In this document: in pieces, positions 1-10,904 of the stretch
Numbering within the stretch: position 1 is the stretch's first letter
Layout of the letters: each line of letters opens with the position of its first letter
Assembly: GCA_018673255.1 (NCBI GenBank)
Contig: JABHDC010000054.1
Span: forward strand, 1 to 42,222
Length of the DNA stretch: 42,222 nucleotides
Source of the DNA: Gemmatimonadota bacterium
GTDB taxonomy: Bacteria; Latescibacterota; UBA2968; UBA8231
Reading direction: 5' to 3'
Program-made: the position numbers and the translations under genes
Notes under the pieces: generated by a model
Database searches by the model: none
What the model was told of the DNA's origin: nothing
The model's input: the letters and a program-made list of their open reading frames with translations, nothing else

Positions 1-543
1 CTGGTGAAGGGCAGGCAAACGAAGGGCCCCGATGCCCACCAGGATTCGGTCATCGACTTCCGGGAGAACTACTTCGACATCCAGCTCTCCTTCTTCCCCG
101 TCGACACGCCGGATGAGATGGGCGGCACCTTCCTGGTGCCGGGCACCCAGTACAGGAACGTGCGCACCGGGGAAATCGGCCTGTATCAGCACATGCGCGG
201 CAAGATCTGGGCCTCGTGCAAAGCAGGGGCGATGTATGTGTGGAACACGCGCGTGTGGCATGGTGCGCGCAGCAACCACACCGATGAGGACCGTTACATG
301 TTCAAGCTGCGTCTGAATCCGACGCGGCCGCAGATCCGCAACTTCGACACCTCAGACCTGGACGATCCGGCGATCCCCGGCCTGCTCAACACGAATCACG
401 GCTGGGAAGGCAACGAGCACCGCTACGAACTTATGCAGCGCGTGAAGCTGTGGCGGTATCTGTCAGGGCAGCCGGACTATGATATTGGCGAGCGTTTCCT
501 GCGTCGGATCGAGTATCACCCGGGCAAGGCAGCCGTAGCCTGA
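1..543 (+). CDS. Phytanoyl-CoA dioxygenase family protein, C-terminal part
   Basis: This is the 3' end of a PhyH-type Fe(II)/2-oxoglutarate oxygenase; the open frame runs off the left edge, so the N-terminus is missing. The metal-binding HxD is visible as AHQD near base 40, and the distal histidine is in RVWHGARSNH near base 255, followed by an arginine-rich strand that would bind 2-oxoglutarate. The tail (LLNTNHGWEGNEHRY) is longer than in the two other PhyH genes of this window. Family members hydroxylate diverse small molecules; the substrate here cannot be read from sequence. It converges on the CBM9-like gene with a 22-bp gap. Confidence 0.85.
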   Translation: MVKGRQTKGPDAHQDSVIDFRENYFDIQLSFFPVDTPDEMGGTFLVPGTQYRNVRTGEIGLYQHMRGKIWASCKAGAMYVWNTRVWHGARSNHTDEDRYMFKLRLNPTRPQIRNFDTSDLDDPAIPGLLNTNHGWEGNEHRYELMQRVKLWRYLSGQPDYDIGERFLRRIEYHPGKAAVA

Positions 544-565
544 CCAACGTGTTGCTGATCCCCGA

Positions 566-1219
566 TCACGCGCCGTCCAGCTTCACCGCCGCCCACGTCG
601 AGGGGTCGACATTGCAGGGGAAGCGACCGGGCACGGACCACGTCTGGTGGCCGTGTTCGTGATCGGTCACCAGATACGCGAAGCCCAGGCGTTTGTTCTG
701 GTCGGGGTCGAAACCATTCAGCACACTGCGGGGGATGGCCAGCTCCAGACTGTACCCATCCTTCCTGCACTTGCTGGCCACTTTCAGCTGCTGGGGCTGG
801 CAGATCGGTGTGGCCTCGCGTGCTCGACGGATCGGTTGCTGCCAGGCGGCGCCCCCCTTCCGTTGTGGGCCGCCCCCACGCGGCATGGCGACAAACTGGT
901 GGCAGAATCGCGATGCCCGGTGTGCGTCGCGCACATCACGCGTGTCGATCCAGAGGAACAAGGCCTCCGCATTGTGCGGATGCTGGCGGTGGGAGACCAC
1001 ATTTGTCTTCCCCTCTACATGGAGCCCCACGTAGAGCCCATCCTCGTCCCAACTGAGATGCACCCGGGCAAAGGATTGGCGATTCTCCATCTCGCCCAGA
1101 TCGGGCAGTGCAGTGTCCGGCGTCCACTCCGCCAGAGAGCCATCGATCCGCAGACCTGCAGGCCGACGTACGACGGGGACTTCGAAGCGGAAGAAGGCGC
1201 GTGCCGCCAGTTCCGTCAT
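566..1219 (-). CDS. CBM9/DOMON-like sugar-binding domain protein
   Basis: This 217-residue protein has the layout of a CBM9-like or DOMON-like beta-sandwich: an early LRIDGSLAEW strand, then a DEDGLYVGLHVEG strand, the EALFLWIDTRD strand and a late YSLELAIPRSVL strand. No signal peptide is visible, which is unusual because most CBM9-like modules act outside the cytoplasm. Its ATG overlaps the stop of the giant uvrA gene as ATGA (1216-1219), so it is probably translated by coupling. A ligand is not identifiable. A link to DNA repair is inferred only from the coupling. Confidence 0.75.
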   Translation of the reverse strand: MTELAARAFFRFEVPVVRRPAGLRIDGSLAEWTPDTALPDLGEMENRQSFARVHLSWDEDGLYVGLHVEGKTNVVSHRQHPHNAEALFLWIDTRDVRDAHRASRFCHQFVAMPRGGGPQRKGGAAWQQPIRRAREATPICQPQQLKVASKCRKDGYSLELAIPRSVLNGFDPDQNKRLGFAYLVTDHEHGHQTWSVPGRFPCNVDPSTWAAVKLDGA

Positions 1220-4200
1220 CCTCGGCCTCCTGTCTCGATCACGCGCTCATATCCCTTCCAACAGTCGGTGATGAATCGCCGGAAGGCCGGTGTGTCCATC
1301 TCCTGCTGGCTCCAGAGGAAGAGGGTAATGTGATCCCAGCGCTTGTGACTCGCCTGCAATCTCACCCGTGACCAGTTGCCATAGACCTGGCGTTCGGGGA
1401 GATCATTCCAGGGTTTTATTTTCAACTTCTTCACCAGATCCGCCTGATCGAAACGTCCCTTCTCGGTGCGGAACTCCGCGCGGAACCACCAGTATTCATT
1501 GGTTCGCACCTGCAGGAAGAAGGCCGGTCGTTTGCCCTCGGGCTTGATCACCACCTTGTCGCGGCGATTCCATTCGGCCGGGCCCAGACCGTCGAGACCG
1601 CCCACCTGCTCCATGAGATGTTTGAGGGCCTCGCCCTGCCAATCGGGTTTCTTCCCATCCTGCAGCCTGAGATCCTGCAGGTGCCACTGGCGGCCGTCGG
1701 CCTCCCATGGCGACTGAACCGTCGACGTCGTCACGAGGGCATCGTCGACGACGGCCTCCGCGGCATTCTCCGCCGCACTCTCCTGGGTGGTGAGCACCAG
1801 CTCCTGCCGCGGCACGCGCGGCGCGCGTTTGAGAGTCTGCGCCAGATACGTTGCCGTTGCAGACGTCTTTGACCGTGCCACCACCTCTGGTGGTCCGCAG
1901 GCAACCAGATCGCCCCCCTGATCGCCACCTCCCGGACCCAGGTCGACGACCCAGTCCGCCGCCGAAGCGACCTCCATGTTGTGCTCGATGACGAGGACCG
2001 TGTTGCCCGCCTCCACCAGGCGATTGAGCACCTTCAGCAGTCGTCCCACATCGGCCACGTGCAGTCCCGTTGTCGGTTCGTCGAGCAGATAGAGCGTCCG
2101 GCCTGTACCGGGTCGGGCCAGCTCGCGCGCCAGCTTCACCCGCTGGGCCTCCCCACCTGACAGCGTGGGCGCTGGCTGCCCGAGGGCCATGTAGCCGAGT
2201 CCCACATCCACCAGCATCTGCAGCTGACGCCGAATGCGCGGCTGCAGGGCGAACAACTCACTGGCTTCGGCCACCGTCATGGCCAGCACATCAGCGACCG
2301 ACGCCCCGCGGTAGCGGATCTCCAGCGTCTCGGGATGAAACCGCGCCCCGTGACATTCGTCGCACTCCACCCAGACATCGGGCAGGAAGTGCATCTCGAT
2401 ACGACGGCTGCCCAGACCCCAGCAGGCTTCACAGCGCCCACCTCGGTGGTTGTAGCTGAAGCGCACACCCGCATAACCGCGCACCCGCGCCTCGGGGATC
2501 TGCGCGAAGAGTTCGCGGATCCGATCGAAGACCTTCGTATACGTCGCCGGATTCGAGCGAGGTGAATTGCCGATCGGCGCCTGATCGATGCTGATCACCT
2601 TGTCGACGCGATCGTCACCGACAATCGCATCGTGCTCTTCGGCCACGGTGCGGGCCCGGTGCAGGACATGGGCCAGGTGTTTGTGCAGAATGTCGTGGAC
2701 GAGTGATGACTTGCCGGAGCCGGATGGACCGGTGACGCAGATCAGCGAACCGAGGGGCAGGTGTACGTCGATGTCCTGCAGATTGTTGTGCCGCGCCCCC
2801 ACGATGGACAGCCAGCCATCGGCGGCTTCTGGCGCGGCCCGATCCACACTCGTGGGCATGGGGGAAGCCGGTTCACGTCGGTCCACCGGCACGGGAATCG
2901 CGAGTGTACCCTTCAGATACTGACCCGTGAGGGACGCGGTACGCTTCTCCAACTGGGCCCGCGTCCCTGATGCCACGACCTTGCCGCCCAGCGGCCCGGC
3001 ACCTGGACCGAAATCGACGAGATGATCGGCCGCTTCGAGGGTTTCACGATCGTGCTCCACCGTGATGAGCGTATTGCCCAGATCCCGCAGCGCCTTCAGC
3101 GCACCCAGGAGTCGTCCATTGTCACGAGGATGCAGACCGATCGTCGGTTCATCCAGCACATACAGCACACCCGTCAGACCCGACCCGATCTGTCCTGCAA
3201 GGCGAACCCGTTGCGACTCGCCTCCCGACAGGGTCGGGGCAGCACGCCCGATGGTCACGTAGTCGAGGCCCACTTCAACGAGGAATCGGAGACGGCGCTG
3301 GGCTTCTTCTAGCACCTCACCGGCGCGGTCTCGTTCCGGCCGCTTCAGCTTCATGCCATTTAGGAATTCCAGTGCCTGCGACAATGGCATCTCACACAGC
3401 TGCGGCAACGACCGATCGCGCACACGCACCGCCGATGCGACCGGGTGCAGACGACCACCGGCACAGGCGCGGCAGGGCAGATCCCGCACGACCCGTCCGA
3501 GGCGATGGCGGTAGTGCCATGACAACTTCGTCGCCTCTTCGAAGGCAGGGAAGACACCCTTGAATTGCACCTTCATGCCGCCCACGGCGAACCACTCATC
3601 TTCCGTCCCGAAGAGGATGACATTCTGCTGTGCCGTCGGCAGCTCCCGCCAGGGCGTATCCAGATCGACGTCCCTCTTTCGGCCCACGGCACTCAACAAC
3701 TTCGTCAGCAGGTTGCCGGCAGACAGAGGCCCCCAGGTTGCCACCGCACCCTCGCGCAGCGATCGGCGCGAGTCAGGAATCGCCGCCTTCGGATCGGCGG
3801 CACGTTCGCTGCCCAGTCCATCACACGCCGGACACCAGCCTTCGGCGTGATTGAAGCTGAAGCCACGGGGCGTGAGGGGCTCAAAGGTGCGGCCGCATTC
3901 CGCACAGGAGGCATGCTGAGAATAGCTGCGATCCTTGCCACTCTCGTGGTCCAGAACGACCAAGGTGCCACCCGAACGCTGCAGCGCCTGTTCGACCGAG
4001 TCGGCCAGACGCTTCCGGCTTCGGCGGGCAATGCATATCCGATCGACGACCAGATCGATCCGGTGCCGGCGCCGCCGATCGATGCGCACCTCGGTGCCCA
4101 ATTCGATCACCTCACCATCCAGCCGTGCCCGGCGGAATCCCTCGCGCTCGGCTCGCTCGAGTACGTCTGTGTATTCCTCGTTGCCTTTCGGCTCCACCGG

Positions 4201-7200
4201 CGCCAGCAGCAACGCCTGACGGCCATCGTGCTGCGCCAGCACATCGTCGATGATCTGCGAAGTGGTGCGGGTGCCGACCTCCGCATCGCAATCCGGGCAG
4301 TGCGCCACACCGAGACGGGCGTAGAGGGCCCGCAGGTAGTCGTAGACCTCGGTCACCGTGCCCACCGTGGATCGCGGACTCTGACTGGCCGCCTTCTGCT
4401 CGATGCAGATCGCCGGGGACAAACCCGCCACCTGGTCGACCTTGGGCTTCTTCATCTGCCCGAGGAACTGCCGCGCATAGGCTGACAACGACTCGATATA
4501 GCGCCGCTGCCCTTCGGCATAGATCGTGTCGAGGGCCAACGACGACTTGCCCGATCCGGACACGCCCGAGAAGACGGTGAACGCATCGCGCGGGATCTTC
4601 ACACTCACGTCACGCAGATTGTGCTCGCGGGCGCCGCGGATGTGCAGCTCCTCGATCTTGCGTGGCGTGTGACGACGCCCCTTGCCACGACCCGCCTCGC
4701 GTGCGGCGCGCATCAACGCCGTCTCTTCACCGAGGCGCGTGCGGCGATGCTCGGCGAACAGCGCCTTGAGGGCCGTGCCCGTATGAGACCCACGATGCTT
4801 GGCCAGTGCTTCGGGCGTACCCGCCATGACGAGCCGTCCGCCTTCGGCACCCCCTTCAGGCCCGAGATCGATCACGTGATCTGCCGTCTTCACGACCTCC
4901 AGATTGTGTTCGACGACGACCACCGTGTTGCCCTCGTCCACGAAGCGGTGCAGCACATCCAGCAGGCGATGGATGTCGGCGAAGTGCAGTCCCGTCGTCG
5001 GCTCGTCGAGGATGTAGAGGGTTCGCCCCGTACTGCGACGGCACAATTCCCGCGCCAACTTGATCCGCTGTGCTTCACCACCCGAAAGGGTGGGCGCCGG
5101 CTGCCCCAGCTTCACATAATCCATGCCCACGTCGTGCAGCGTGCGCAGCATGTGGGCGATCTTTGGCAGATTCTGGAAATGTTCAAGGGCCGTGGCCACG
5201 TCCATATCGAGGACCTCGGCGATCGAGCGATCGCGGAAACAGACCTCCTGCGTTTCCACATTGAAGCGCGCGCCCTGGCAGACCTCACACTTGACCCATA
5301 CATCGGCCAGGAAGTCCATCTCGAGTCGGACAGCGCCATTGCCATCGCAGGCTTCGCAGCGCCCCCCCTTCACATTGAAGCTGAAACGCCCCGGCTTGTA
5401 GCCACGCACCTTCGAATCGGGCAGTTCAGCATAGAGCGCGCGAATGACATCGAAGACCCCCACGTAGGTCGCCGGATTCGAGCGCGGCGTCCGACCGATC
5501 GGGGACTGATCGATGGCGATCACCTTGTCCAGATGTTCGATCCCATCGATGCCGTCGTGATCGCCCGGTTCGGCCTGGGCGTGATTCAGATCTCGGGCCA
5601 GAGACTCGTGCAGGATGTCGGAGATCAGCGAAGACTTGCCCGAGCCCGAAACACCGGTGACACAGTTGAAGAGACCCAGTGGGATGTCGACGTCGATCGA
5701 TTTCAGGTTGTTCTGCCGCGCCCCACGAATTGTCAGCGCCTTGCCATTCGGCGCCCGGCGCTGCAGCGGGATGGGAATCTCCAGTTCACCTCGCAGGTAA
5801 CGACCGGTCAGCGACGCCTTGCTGCGCAGCACCTGGGCCAGGGTGCCGGCCACTACGGCCTCACCGCCATGGTCTCCGGCACCGGGTCCGAAGTCGACAA
5901 TGTGATCTGCTGCCAGCATCGTGTCCTCGTCATGCTCGACCACGAGGACCGTGTTCCCCAGGTCACGCAATCGATGCAGCGTCTTCAACAGGCGCACGTT
6001 GTCCCGGTGGTGGAGTCCGATGGATGGCTCATCGAGCACGTAGAGCACCCCCACCAGTCCAGATCCAATCTGGCTCGCCAGACGAATCCGCTGCGACTCG
6101 CCGCCGGCCAGGGTCGGCGCCGTGCGGTCGAGGGTCAGATAGTGGAGCCCCACATCCATCAGGAAACCGAGACGTCCTCGAATCTCCTTTAGTGCGTCCT
6201 CGGCGATGCGCGCCTCATCCGCCTCAAAAGACAGGGCCTCGAAGAATGCGTGCGTCTCGCCGATGGACATGGCGCAGACCTCGGCGATGGAACGGGTGTT
6301 GACGGTGACAGCCAGAGATTCGCGCTTCAGCCGCGCGCCACCGCAATCCGGGCAGCTGGCGCTGCGCATGAGCGCTTCCATCTTCTCACGCATCGATCGC
6401 GCCTTGATCTTGCGATAACGCGCCATCTCACCGGGGATGATCCCTTCCCAGGGTCGCGCCCAACGATGCTCGTACCGGCCCTTGTGGTCCTTGTAGTGAT
6501 ACTCAATGCGCTCGCGACCCGAACCATACAGGAGCACCCGACGCTGTTCGTCGGTCAGGCGCTGGAAAGGGGTGTCCAGGGAGAAGCCATAACGCTTGGC
6601 GACCCCTTCGTACTGACAGAGACGCCAGCGATTGCGCAGACTCCGGATCGTCGGCAGCGCACCGGCCAGCAACGACTTCTCCGGGTGCTGAACCAGCAGA
6701 TCGGGGTCGAACTCGATCTTCGTACCCAGACCATCACAGGTCGGGCACATGCCCTGTGGCGCATTGAAGGAGAAGGAGGCATGGGACGGCGGCGAGAGAG
6801 ATGTGCCACAGGAGCCGCAGGCGTAGTGGGAAGAGAGCAACAACTCACCACTCTGGTCCTCGGCCGTGCCCTTGCTGTCGGCGCTCGTCCAGTGGGCGAT
6901 CAGCGTGCCTTCACCGAGTTCGAGAGCGGCCTCCACGGCCTCAGTGAGGCGGGTGCGATCGCCCGTGCTGAATCCCGGCCGACCCACGACACCGCGATCC
7001 GTCACGATCTCCACCGTGTGACGACGGTAGCGATCCAATTCGAGATCCGTACTCAGATCGGCATAGGTGCCATCCACACGGGCGCGGATGAATCCCTGCC
7101 GTCGCATGTCATCGAACAGATCGCGGTATTCGCCGCGGCGGTCCTGGGCGACGGGAGCCAGCAATTGTAGACGGGCACCCCGTGGCAGAGCCAGCAGACG

Positions 7201-7629
7201 ACCCAGGATCTGCTCCCGCGTCTGCGCGCCGATCCGATCGCCGCATTCGGGGCAGTGCGCCGTGCCCAGCGCCGCATATAACACGCGCAGGTAGTCGTAG
7301 ATCTCGGTGATCGTGCCGACGGTGGAGCGCGGGTTGTGCCCGGTCCCCTTCTGCTCGATCGAGATCGATGGCGCCAGACCATCGATGCTGTCCACATCGG
7401 GTTTGGGCGTCTGTTTGAGGAATTGGCGCGCGTAGGAACTGAGCGACTCGATATAACGTCGCTGGCCTTCGGCATAGATCGTGTCGAAGGCGAGGGAACT
7501 CTTGCCTGAGCCGGAGACGCCGGTGAAGACGACCAGGCTGTTCTTTGGCAGATCAAGATTCAGATCACGCAGATTGTGCTGCCGCGCTCCTCGAACGACC
7601 AGTTGATCCGGCGACTTCTTGCCCACCAC
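1216..7629 (-). CDS. uvrA: Tandem-fused UvrA (two UvrA units plus C-terminal extension)
   Basis: This 2137-residue protein contains two complete UvrA proteins in one chain, so it has four ABC ATPase modules. Unit 1 covers about residues 1-965 and unit 2 about 985-1925. Walker A motifs are GVSGSGKSS (37-45), a second GVSGSGKSS, a third in unit 2 and GPSGSGKSS. Each has its LAGGESQR or LSGGE(A/S)QR signature and a DEP(S/T)xGLH Walker B. Zinc motifs CxxC are present in both units ([22 protein letters not shown], and the MCPTCDGLG and WCPACDGLG pairs). UvrA recognises lesions in nucleotide excision repair; normally it is a homodimer of about 940 residues, so one chain could act as an intramolecular dimer. 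Residues from about 1974 to the end form an extension I do not recognise. It starts at GTG with AGGGA about 7 bases upstream. Similar fusions are known in planctomycetes and relatives. Confidence 0.95.
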   Translation of the reverse strand: MVGKKSPDQLVVRGARQHNLRDLNLDLPKNSLVVFTGVSGSGKSSLAFDTIYAEGQRRYIESLSSYARQFLKQTPKPDVDSIDGLAPSISIEQKGTGHNPRSTVGTITEIYDYLRVLYAALGTAHCPECGDRIGAQTREQILGRLLALPRGARLQLLAPVAQDRRGEYRDLFDDMRRQGFIRARVDGTYADLSTDLELDRYRRHTVEIVTDRGVVGRPGFSTGDRTRLTEAVEAALELGEGTLIAHWTSADSKGTAEDQSGELLLSSHYACGSCGTSLSPPSHASFSFNAPQGMCPTCDGLGTKIEFDPDLLVQHPEKSLLAGALPTIRSLRNRWRLCQYEGVAKRYGFSLDTPFQRLTDEQRRVLLYGSGRERIEYHYKDHKGRYEHRWARPWEGIIPGEMARYRKIKARSMREKMEALMRSASCPDCGGARLKRESLAVTVNTRSIAEVCAMSIGETHAFFEALSFEADEARIAEDALKEIRGRLGFLMDVGLHYLTLDRTAPTLAGGESQRIRLASQIGSGLVGVLYVLDEPSIGLHHRDNVRLLKTLHRLRDLGNTVLVVEHDEDTMLAADHIVDFGPGAGDHGGEAVVAGTLAQVLRSKASLTGRYLRGELEIPIPLQRRAPNGKALTIRGARQNNLKSIDVDIPLGLFNCVTGVSGSGKSSLISDILHESLARDLNHAQAEPGDHDGIDGIEHLDKVIAIDQSPIGRTPRSNPATYVGVFDVIRALYAELPDSKVRGYKPGRFSFNVKGGRCEACDGNGAVRLEMDFLADVWVKCEVCQGARFNVETQEVCFRDRSIAEVLDMDVATALEHFQNLPKIAHMLRTLHDVGMDYVKLGQPAPTLSGGEAQRIKLARELCRRSTGRTLYILDEPTTGLHFADIHRLLDVLHRFVDEGNTVVVVEHNLEVVKTADHVIDLGPEGGAEGGRLVMAGTPEALAKHRGSHTGTALKALFAEHRRTRLGEETALMRAAREAGRGKGRRHTPRKIEELHIRGAREHNLRDVSVKIPRDAFTVFSGVSGSGKSSLALDTIYAEGQRRYIESLSAYARQFLGQMKKPKVDQVAGLSPAICIEQKAASQSPRSTVGTVTEVYDYLRALYARLGVAHCPDCDAEVGTRTTSQIIDDVLAQHDGRQALLLAPVEPKGNEEYTDVLERAEREGFRRARLDGEVIELGTEVRIDRRRRHRIDLVVDRICIARRSRKRLADSVEQALQRSGGTLVVLDHESGKDRSYSQHASCAECGRTFEPLTPRGFSFNHAEGWCPACDGLGSERAADPKAAIPDSRRSLREGAVATWGPLSAGNLLTKLLSAVGRKRDVDLDTPWRELPTAQQNVILFGTEDEWFAVGGMKVQFKGVFPAFEEATKLSWHYRHRLGRVVRDLPCRACAGGRLHPVASAVRVRDRSLPQLCEMPLSQALEFLNGMKLKRPERDRAGEVLEEAQRRLRFLVEVGLDYVTIGRAAPTLSGGESQRVRLAGQIGSGLTGVLYVLDEPTIGLHPRDNGRLLGALKALRDLGNTLITVEHDRETLEAADHLVDFGPGAGPLGGKVVASGTRAQLEKRTASLTGQYLKGTLAIPVPVDRREPASPMPTSVDRAAPEAADGWLSIVGARHNNLQDIDVHLPLGSLICVTGPSGSGKSSLVHDILHKHLAHVLHRARTVAEEHDAIVGDDRVDKVISIDQAPIGNSPRSNPATYTKVFDRIRELFAQIPEARVRGYAGVRFSYNHRGGRCEACWGLGSRRIEMHFLPDVWVECDECHGARFHPETLEIRYRGASVADVLAMTVAEASELFALQPRIRRQLQMLVDVGLGYMALGQPAPTLSGGEAQRVKLARELARPGTGRTLYLLDEPTTGLHVADVGRLLKVLNRLVEAGNTVLVIEHNMEVASAADWVVDLGPGGGDQGGDLVACGPPEVVARSKTSATATYLAQTLKRAPRVPRQELVLTTQESAAENAAEAVVDDALVTTSTVQSPWEADGRQWHLQDLRLQDGKKPDWQGEALKHLMEQVGGLDGLGPAEWNRRDKVVIKPEGKRPAFFLQVRTNEYWWFRAEFRTEKGRFDQADLVKKLKIKPWNDLPERQVYGNWSRVRLQASHKRWDHITLFLWSQQEMDTPAFRRFITDCWKGYERVIETGGRG

Positions 7630-7722
7630 ACACCGTCCCTGTAGTCGGGATTCCCGCCTCAGTTGTCAGCCATCTTGAGATCGGCCATCGACCGGGCCAA
7701 TCTACCGACCCGTGATCGGAAA

Positions 7723-7751
7723 TAGATAGTATACATTTGAGCAGGTGTCAA
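7723..7751 (-). promoter_or_regulatory. Candidate sigma70-type promoter of uvrA
   Basis: On the minus strand a perfect TTGACA (7746-7751) is followed by 17 bases and TATCTA (7723-7728). It lies about 95 bases upstream of the uvrA GTG. An imperfect palindrome, AAATGTATACTATCTATTT, overlaps the -10 and could be an operator. No E. coli-type or Bacillus-type LexA box is visible. Confidence 0.45.
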
Positions 7752-7762
7752 CAGTTGAATCG

Positions 7763-7785
7763 CGCTCGGATCATACATCCGAGCG
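7763..7785 (-). terminator. Hairpin at the end of the thioesterase gene
   Basis: A perfect 8-bp stem CGCTCGGA/TCCGAGCG with a 7-base loop spans the thioesterase stop codon; an outer AGTTG/CAACT pairing could extend it. There is no T-tract on either side, so it is a candidate attenuator or RNA-end hairpin rather than a clear intrinsic terminator. It sits just upstream of the uvrA promoter. Confidence 0.35.
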
Positions 7786-8253
7786 AGCCAACTCCTCTTC
7801 GATCCCCTGTCGCAATTCCATCATTCTGATCGCGTGACGTTCGAGGGCCTGATCCTCATCGGTCTCAGGTGTCCACGGGTCCACGGGAACGGGTTTGCCA
7901 TCCTCACCCACGGCGACGAAGACGATGATACAGTGTGTCGTCTGTTCCGGTTCGCCCCGTCGCGGGTCACCGGCACGCACGTCGACGGCGATATGCATGC
8001 TCGTGCGCCCCGTGTGGATGAGTTTCGCTTTCACCTCCACCACATTGCCGATCTGGATCGGTCGATAGAAACGAATGCCACCGACATAGACGGTGACGCA
8101 GTATCGGCCACTCCAACCGGCAGCACAGGTGTAGCCGGCCTGATCGATCCACTTCATGGCCACGCCCCCGTGCACCTGCCCACCGAAGTTGATATCCGTC
8201 GGCTCGGCCAGGAAGCGAAGGGTGATCTGGCGTTGTCTGGGTGATTCTGTCAT
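7771..8253 (-). CDS. Acyl-CoA thioesterase, hotdog fold (YciA/ACOT type)
   Basis: This 160-residue protein is a single hotdog domain of the acyl-CoA hydrolase type. The hallmark NFGGQVHGGVAMKWIDQAG holds the helix with the usual catalytic Asp, followed by the RFYRPIQIGNVVEVKA strand and the HTGRTSMHIAVDV strand. It should hydrolyse acyl-CoA to free acid and CoA in the cytoplasm. The ATG at 8253 has AGGA about 7 bases upstream. It follows the NUDIX gene by 85 bp on the same strand. Confidence 0.9.
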   Translation of the reverse strand: MTESPRQRQITLRFLAEPTDINFGGQVHGGVAMKWIDQAGYTCAAGWSGRYCVTVYVGGIRFYRPIQIGNVVEVKAKLIHTGRTSMHIAVDVRAGDPRRGEPEQTTHCIIVFVAVGEDGKPVPVDPWTPETDEDQALERHAIRMMELRQGIEEELARSDV

Positions 8254-8338
8254 CGGTATCCTGCTCCGCTTGGGGTGGTGGTGCCGAAAAGCGATGGCAA
8301 ATACGTCAGTTGCTGATCGGCCGAATGCTCCCGCTCAC

Positions 8339-8956
8339 TCAAGCCGGTGGCCCCTGCATGAGCTGCTTGAAGACCTCGCAGTGCGACGCACGCACTGCCA
8401 GCAACCGTCGCAGCGTATTCACGGGTTGAAAGAGGCCATTCTCCGGCATGTCGACGCGTGACCTGACCTCAACGCCAGCGTTCACGGCCTCGCGGGTCGA
8501 TACGAACTCGCTCGACATCGTTGTGATCCACGCCGGATCGGCCAGCAGGATCGCCGGTAGATCCCCCGGTTGGGGATCCCGCGTGGCCTGCGCCAGGTAG
8601 ACGACCACCTTCGCGCCCACCTGGTAGGTCGGATCGGTGACTTCCCAGACCATGGCCGGACACAGACCATCGACGTCTAACCCCGTCACGACGCGGACCT
8701 CAGCGGGAGATTCCACAATCGTCGAGGATGCCGACCACAATTCGACGGGGCAGCCGATCTCCTCAACTGCCTCCCGCTGCAGTGTCTCGAGCGGTGATTC
8801 CCCTTCTTCCATCGTGCCACCGATCCCACCGATGCCGATGACGTGCACACCATCCGGGCGCTGTTCCCACTTGTGGGTCTTACGCACTTCCAGCACTATG
8901 CGCCCCTCCCAGAAGAGGAGACAACTCGCTCCGGTGAATACACCCAGATCACTCAC
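8339..8956 (-). CDS. NUDIX hydrolase
   Basis: The Nudix box is exact: G47-x5-E53-x7-REAVEEIG (61-68), within a 205-residue protein. It would hydrolyse a nucleoside-diphosphate-linked substrate that cannot be named; the C-terminal half (LFQPVNTLRRLLAVRAS) is not recognised. The frame stays open to 9271, but that part overlaps the membrane-protein gene in another frame and looks non-coding. I chose the GTG at 8956, which overlaps the upstream stop as GTGA. A GTG one codon earlier is equally possible. Confidence 0.85.
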   Translation of the reverse strand: MSDLGVFTGASCLLFWEGRIVLEVRKTHKWEQRPDGVHVIGIGGIGGTMEEGESPLETLQREAVEEIGCPVELWSASSTIVESPAEVRVVTGLDVDGLCPAMVWEVTDPTYQVGAKVVVYLAQATRDPQPGDLPAILLADPAWITTMSSEFVSTREAVNAGVEVRSRVDMPENGLFQPVNTLRRLLAVRASHCEVFKQLMQGPPA

Positions 8957-9477
8957 CACGGCGGTCCCACCCTGTTGGTTGGGCCAACGAGCCCTTCGAG
9001 GTACAACCCGAGGAAATACATGCCAATCGGGCCAGCCAGCAACAGACACATCGACGCGATACCCCAGGTGATGGCAGGAGAACTCATCTTCTCCAGCCAG
9101 CGAAAGATCGATAATTCGATTGGGATCTCGAGCCGATCCAGAACTCGAACCCCATCGCCGATCACCAGCAATGCGATGGCCAGACCTGCAAGTAGCCCGG
9201 GGAGGACGCTGACATAGTTCAGCGTCGCCATGGCTGTCCCGAATGATTCGAAACCGAATGGCAACTGCCATCTCGGTGGGTCATTCAGCGCATTGACCAC
9301 GGTCATATGGATCTGCGGTGACAGCAACCCGGTAATCATCGACAGACCCATGAATGCCGCCGTCCACAGACCGCCCTTCAGATCCAACTTGCGATAGAGA
9401 AGCCACCCAAAGGCCGCGACAGCAGCGATCAGCGCAACTTTGAGAAGCACGAAGAAAACCATGATCGCAGTCAGCAT
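8953..9477 (-). CDS. Small four-helix membrane protein, unknown function
   Basis: Starting at the ATG at 9477, which has AGGGAGA about 5 bases upstream, this gives 174 residues. Hydrophobic stretches are MVFFVLLKVALIAAVAAFGW, GLWTAAFMGLSMITGLL, VSVLPGLLAGLAIALLVIG and WGIASMCLLLAGPIGMYFLG, so four transmembrane segments are likely. I do not recognise the family. The frame is open further upstream, but those 66 codons encode unlikely sequence. Its stop overlaps the NUDIX start (GTGA), so the two are probably translated together. Confidence 0.75.
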   Translation of the reverse strand: MLTAIMVFFVLLKVALIAAVAAFGWLLYRKLDLKGGLWTAAFMGLSMITGLLSPQIHMTVVNALNDPPRWQLPFGFESFGTAMATLNYVSVLPGLLAGLAIALLVIGDGVRVLDRLEIPIELSIFRWLEKMSSPAITWGIASMCLLLAGPIGMYFLGLYLEGLVGPTNRVGPPW

Positions 9478-9535
9478 GTCATCTCCCTGCTCGGGCACGA
9501 GGCCGATGCACACAGGCCGTCGGTCAGTCGAGCAG

Positions 9536-9970
9536 TCAGCACGATGGCTTCTGCTCTCCCGTTCCACTGCGGGCTTGCTGCACGATGTAGTCTTCGAGTG
9601 TGGCCAGCACATGCTCGGCCACTTCTCTGACTGTACGGCCATCCGGTGGCACCTGTCGATTGAGATCCTCGTCACTCAGGGCCGACAATTCCCCAATGAA
9701 CTTCCCGAACTCCTCATTGGCCTGCCTGACGAAGTGCGGCACGTGGAAATGCGGATTGTCATTGGTGAGGCGTCCCCTCGCCAGGATCAGGTCACGGTGG
9801 TGGGATCGCAGTTCGTGAACCCACATCTGCAACGTGTCCTTCACCGTGAAGCCATCATCGGTGATTCCCTCGAGATCCTCGTGCCGGATCGATGACATCA
9901 CGTCACCGGATACGTCAGCCTGCCGTTCACGCAGTTGTGTGATGAGGTTCGTGATCTCATCTCGTTCCAT
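9536..9970 (-). CDS. DinB/YfiT-like four-helix protein
   Basis: This 144-residue helical protein resembles the DinB superfamily: an N-terminal helix ITNLITQLRERQADV, a central helix with LQMWVHELRSHHRDLILARG holding metal-ligand-type histidines, and the C-terminal REVAEHVLATLEDYIVQ helix with the typical H-x(3)-E pattern. DinB-like proteins often act as metal- or thiol-dependent transferases. The start at 9970 has GGGG upstream; an ATG at 10006 (MSNRPPAP) is an alternative. It lies between the BKACE gene and the membrane protein on one strand. Confidence 0.7.
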   Translation of the reverse strand: MERDEITNLITQLRERQADVSGDVMSSIRHEDLEGITDDGFTVKDTLQMWVHELRSHHRDLILARGRLTNDNPHFHVPHFVRQANEEFGKFIGELSALSDEDLNRQVPPDGRTVREVAEHVLATLEDYIVQQARSGTGEQKPSC

Positions 9971-10073
9971 GGTGACCCCATCTGGTGCAGGTGGTCGATT
10001 GCTCATTCCTCGGAGGCTCGTCAGTTGGCGATGGCCCGAGTACTCTGAGAAGCCGGCAGCAGGACAGATGATG

Positions 10074-10904
10074 TCATCGTGGGCGCAAACCGAGCATGAC
10101 ACGCGCCTGGGTACAGGTGGCCACTTCGCGCTGCAGGGCATTCGCCAGCTGGACGGTGCGCTCGACGAACTGGGCATTGCTGTCGGCGAGGACACCCTTC
10201 GCCAGGTAGAGGTTGTCCTCGAACCCCACCCGTACATGCCCGCCCATCAACAGGGCGTGTGTCGTAATCGGCAATTGTGCCGCCGCCGGCGCCAGCGTCG
10301 ACCACCGGGCACCATCGGGCAGACGCCGCTGCATCTCCAGCAGCGATCCCACGCTCGCCTCGATCCCCCAGGGGATTCCGAGGCACAACTGCATCCAGGG
10401 CGGATCATCGATGAGACCTGAGTCGATCAGGTGCCGGGCCTGGCGAATATGCCCCAGATCGAACACCTCGATCTCTGGCTTCACGCCCGCATCACGCATA
10501 CGCTGCGCCGCCGACTCCACCCACTCGGCGCTGTTGTGGAAAACGCCACCCCGGAAATTCAGCGACCCCACATCCAGCGAGCAGATGTCGGGGGCCAGTT
10601 CCAAGGGCTGAAGGCGGACCTCATCTGCATCGGGACCGTTCAGATGGAAGCCGCTGGTCGTGAGATTGATGATGACATCACCCGCAGAACGAATGCGGTC
10701 GACCACCTCGGCAAACAGATCCAGGCGTGTGACCGGGGCGCCTGTTGCCGGATCCCGCACGTGGATATGCACGATCGCCGCCCCCGCTTGCCAGGCGGCG
10801 ATGGCCTCATCAGCAATCTCCGCTGGTGAGTAGGGCACCCGTGGATTCTGTTGCCTGGTCGGCGCTGAACCGATCACGGCGGCGGTAATGATGAGTCTAT
10901 CCAT
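10074..10904 (-). CDS. BKACE family enzyme (beta-keto acid cleavage, DUF849)
   Basis: The protein begins [16 protein letters not shown], typical of this TIM-barrel family, and carries the zinc ligands H46 and H48 in IVHIHVRD, the EIEVFDLGH strand, and the late [12 protein letters not shown] motif that supplies the third histidine and a substrate contact. BKACE enzymes condense a beta-keto acid with acetyl-CoA and split it into a CoA ester and acetoacetate; kce of lysine fermentation is the founder. Which keto acid is used here is not clear. The start at ATG 10904 is by family similarity; there is no good ribosome site. It diverges from the PhyH gene at 11045. Confidence 0.9.
   Translation of the reverse strand: MDRLIITAAVIGSAPTRQQNPRVPYSPAEIADEAIAAWQAGAAIVHIHVRDPATGAPVTRLDLFAEVVDRIRSAGDVIINLTTSGFHLNGPDADEVRLQPLELAPDICSLDVGSLNFRGGVFHNSAEWVESAAQRMRDAGVKPEIEVFDLGHIRQARHLIDSGLIDDPPWMQLCLGIPWGIEASVGSLLEMQRRLPDGARWSTLAPAAAQLPITTHALLMGGHVRVGFEDNLYLAKGVLADSNAQFVERTVQLANALQREVATCTQARVMLGLRPR

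Noticed and set aside
3565..7170. Long plus-strand open frames opposite uvrA
   Set aside because: They are mirror frames of a GC-rich, highly conserved UvrA gene and encode no recognisable domains.
8957..9271. N-terminal extension of the NUDIX protein
   Set aside because: It overlaps the membrane-protein gene in another frame and has unlikely composition; the GTGA start is better.
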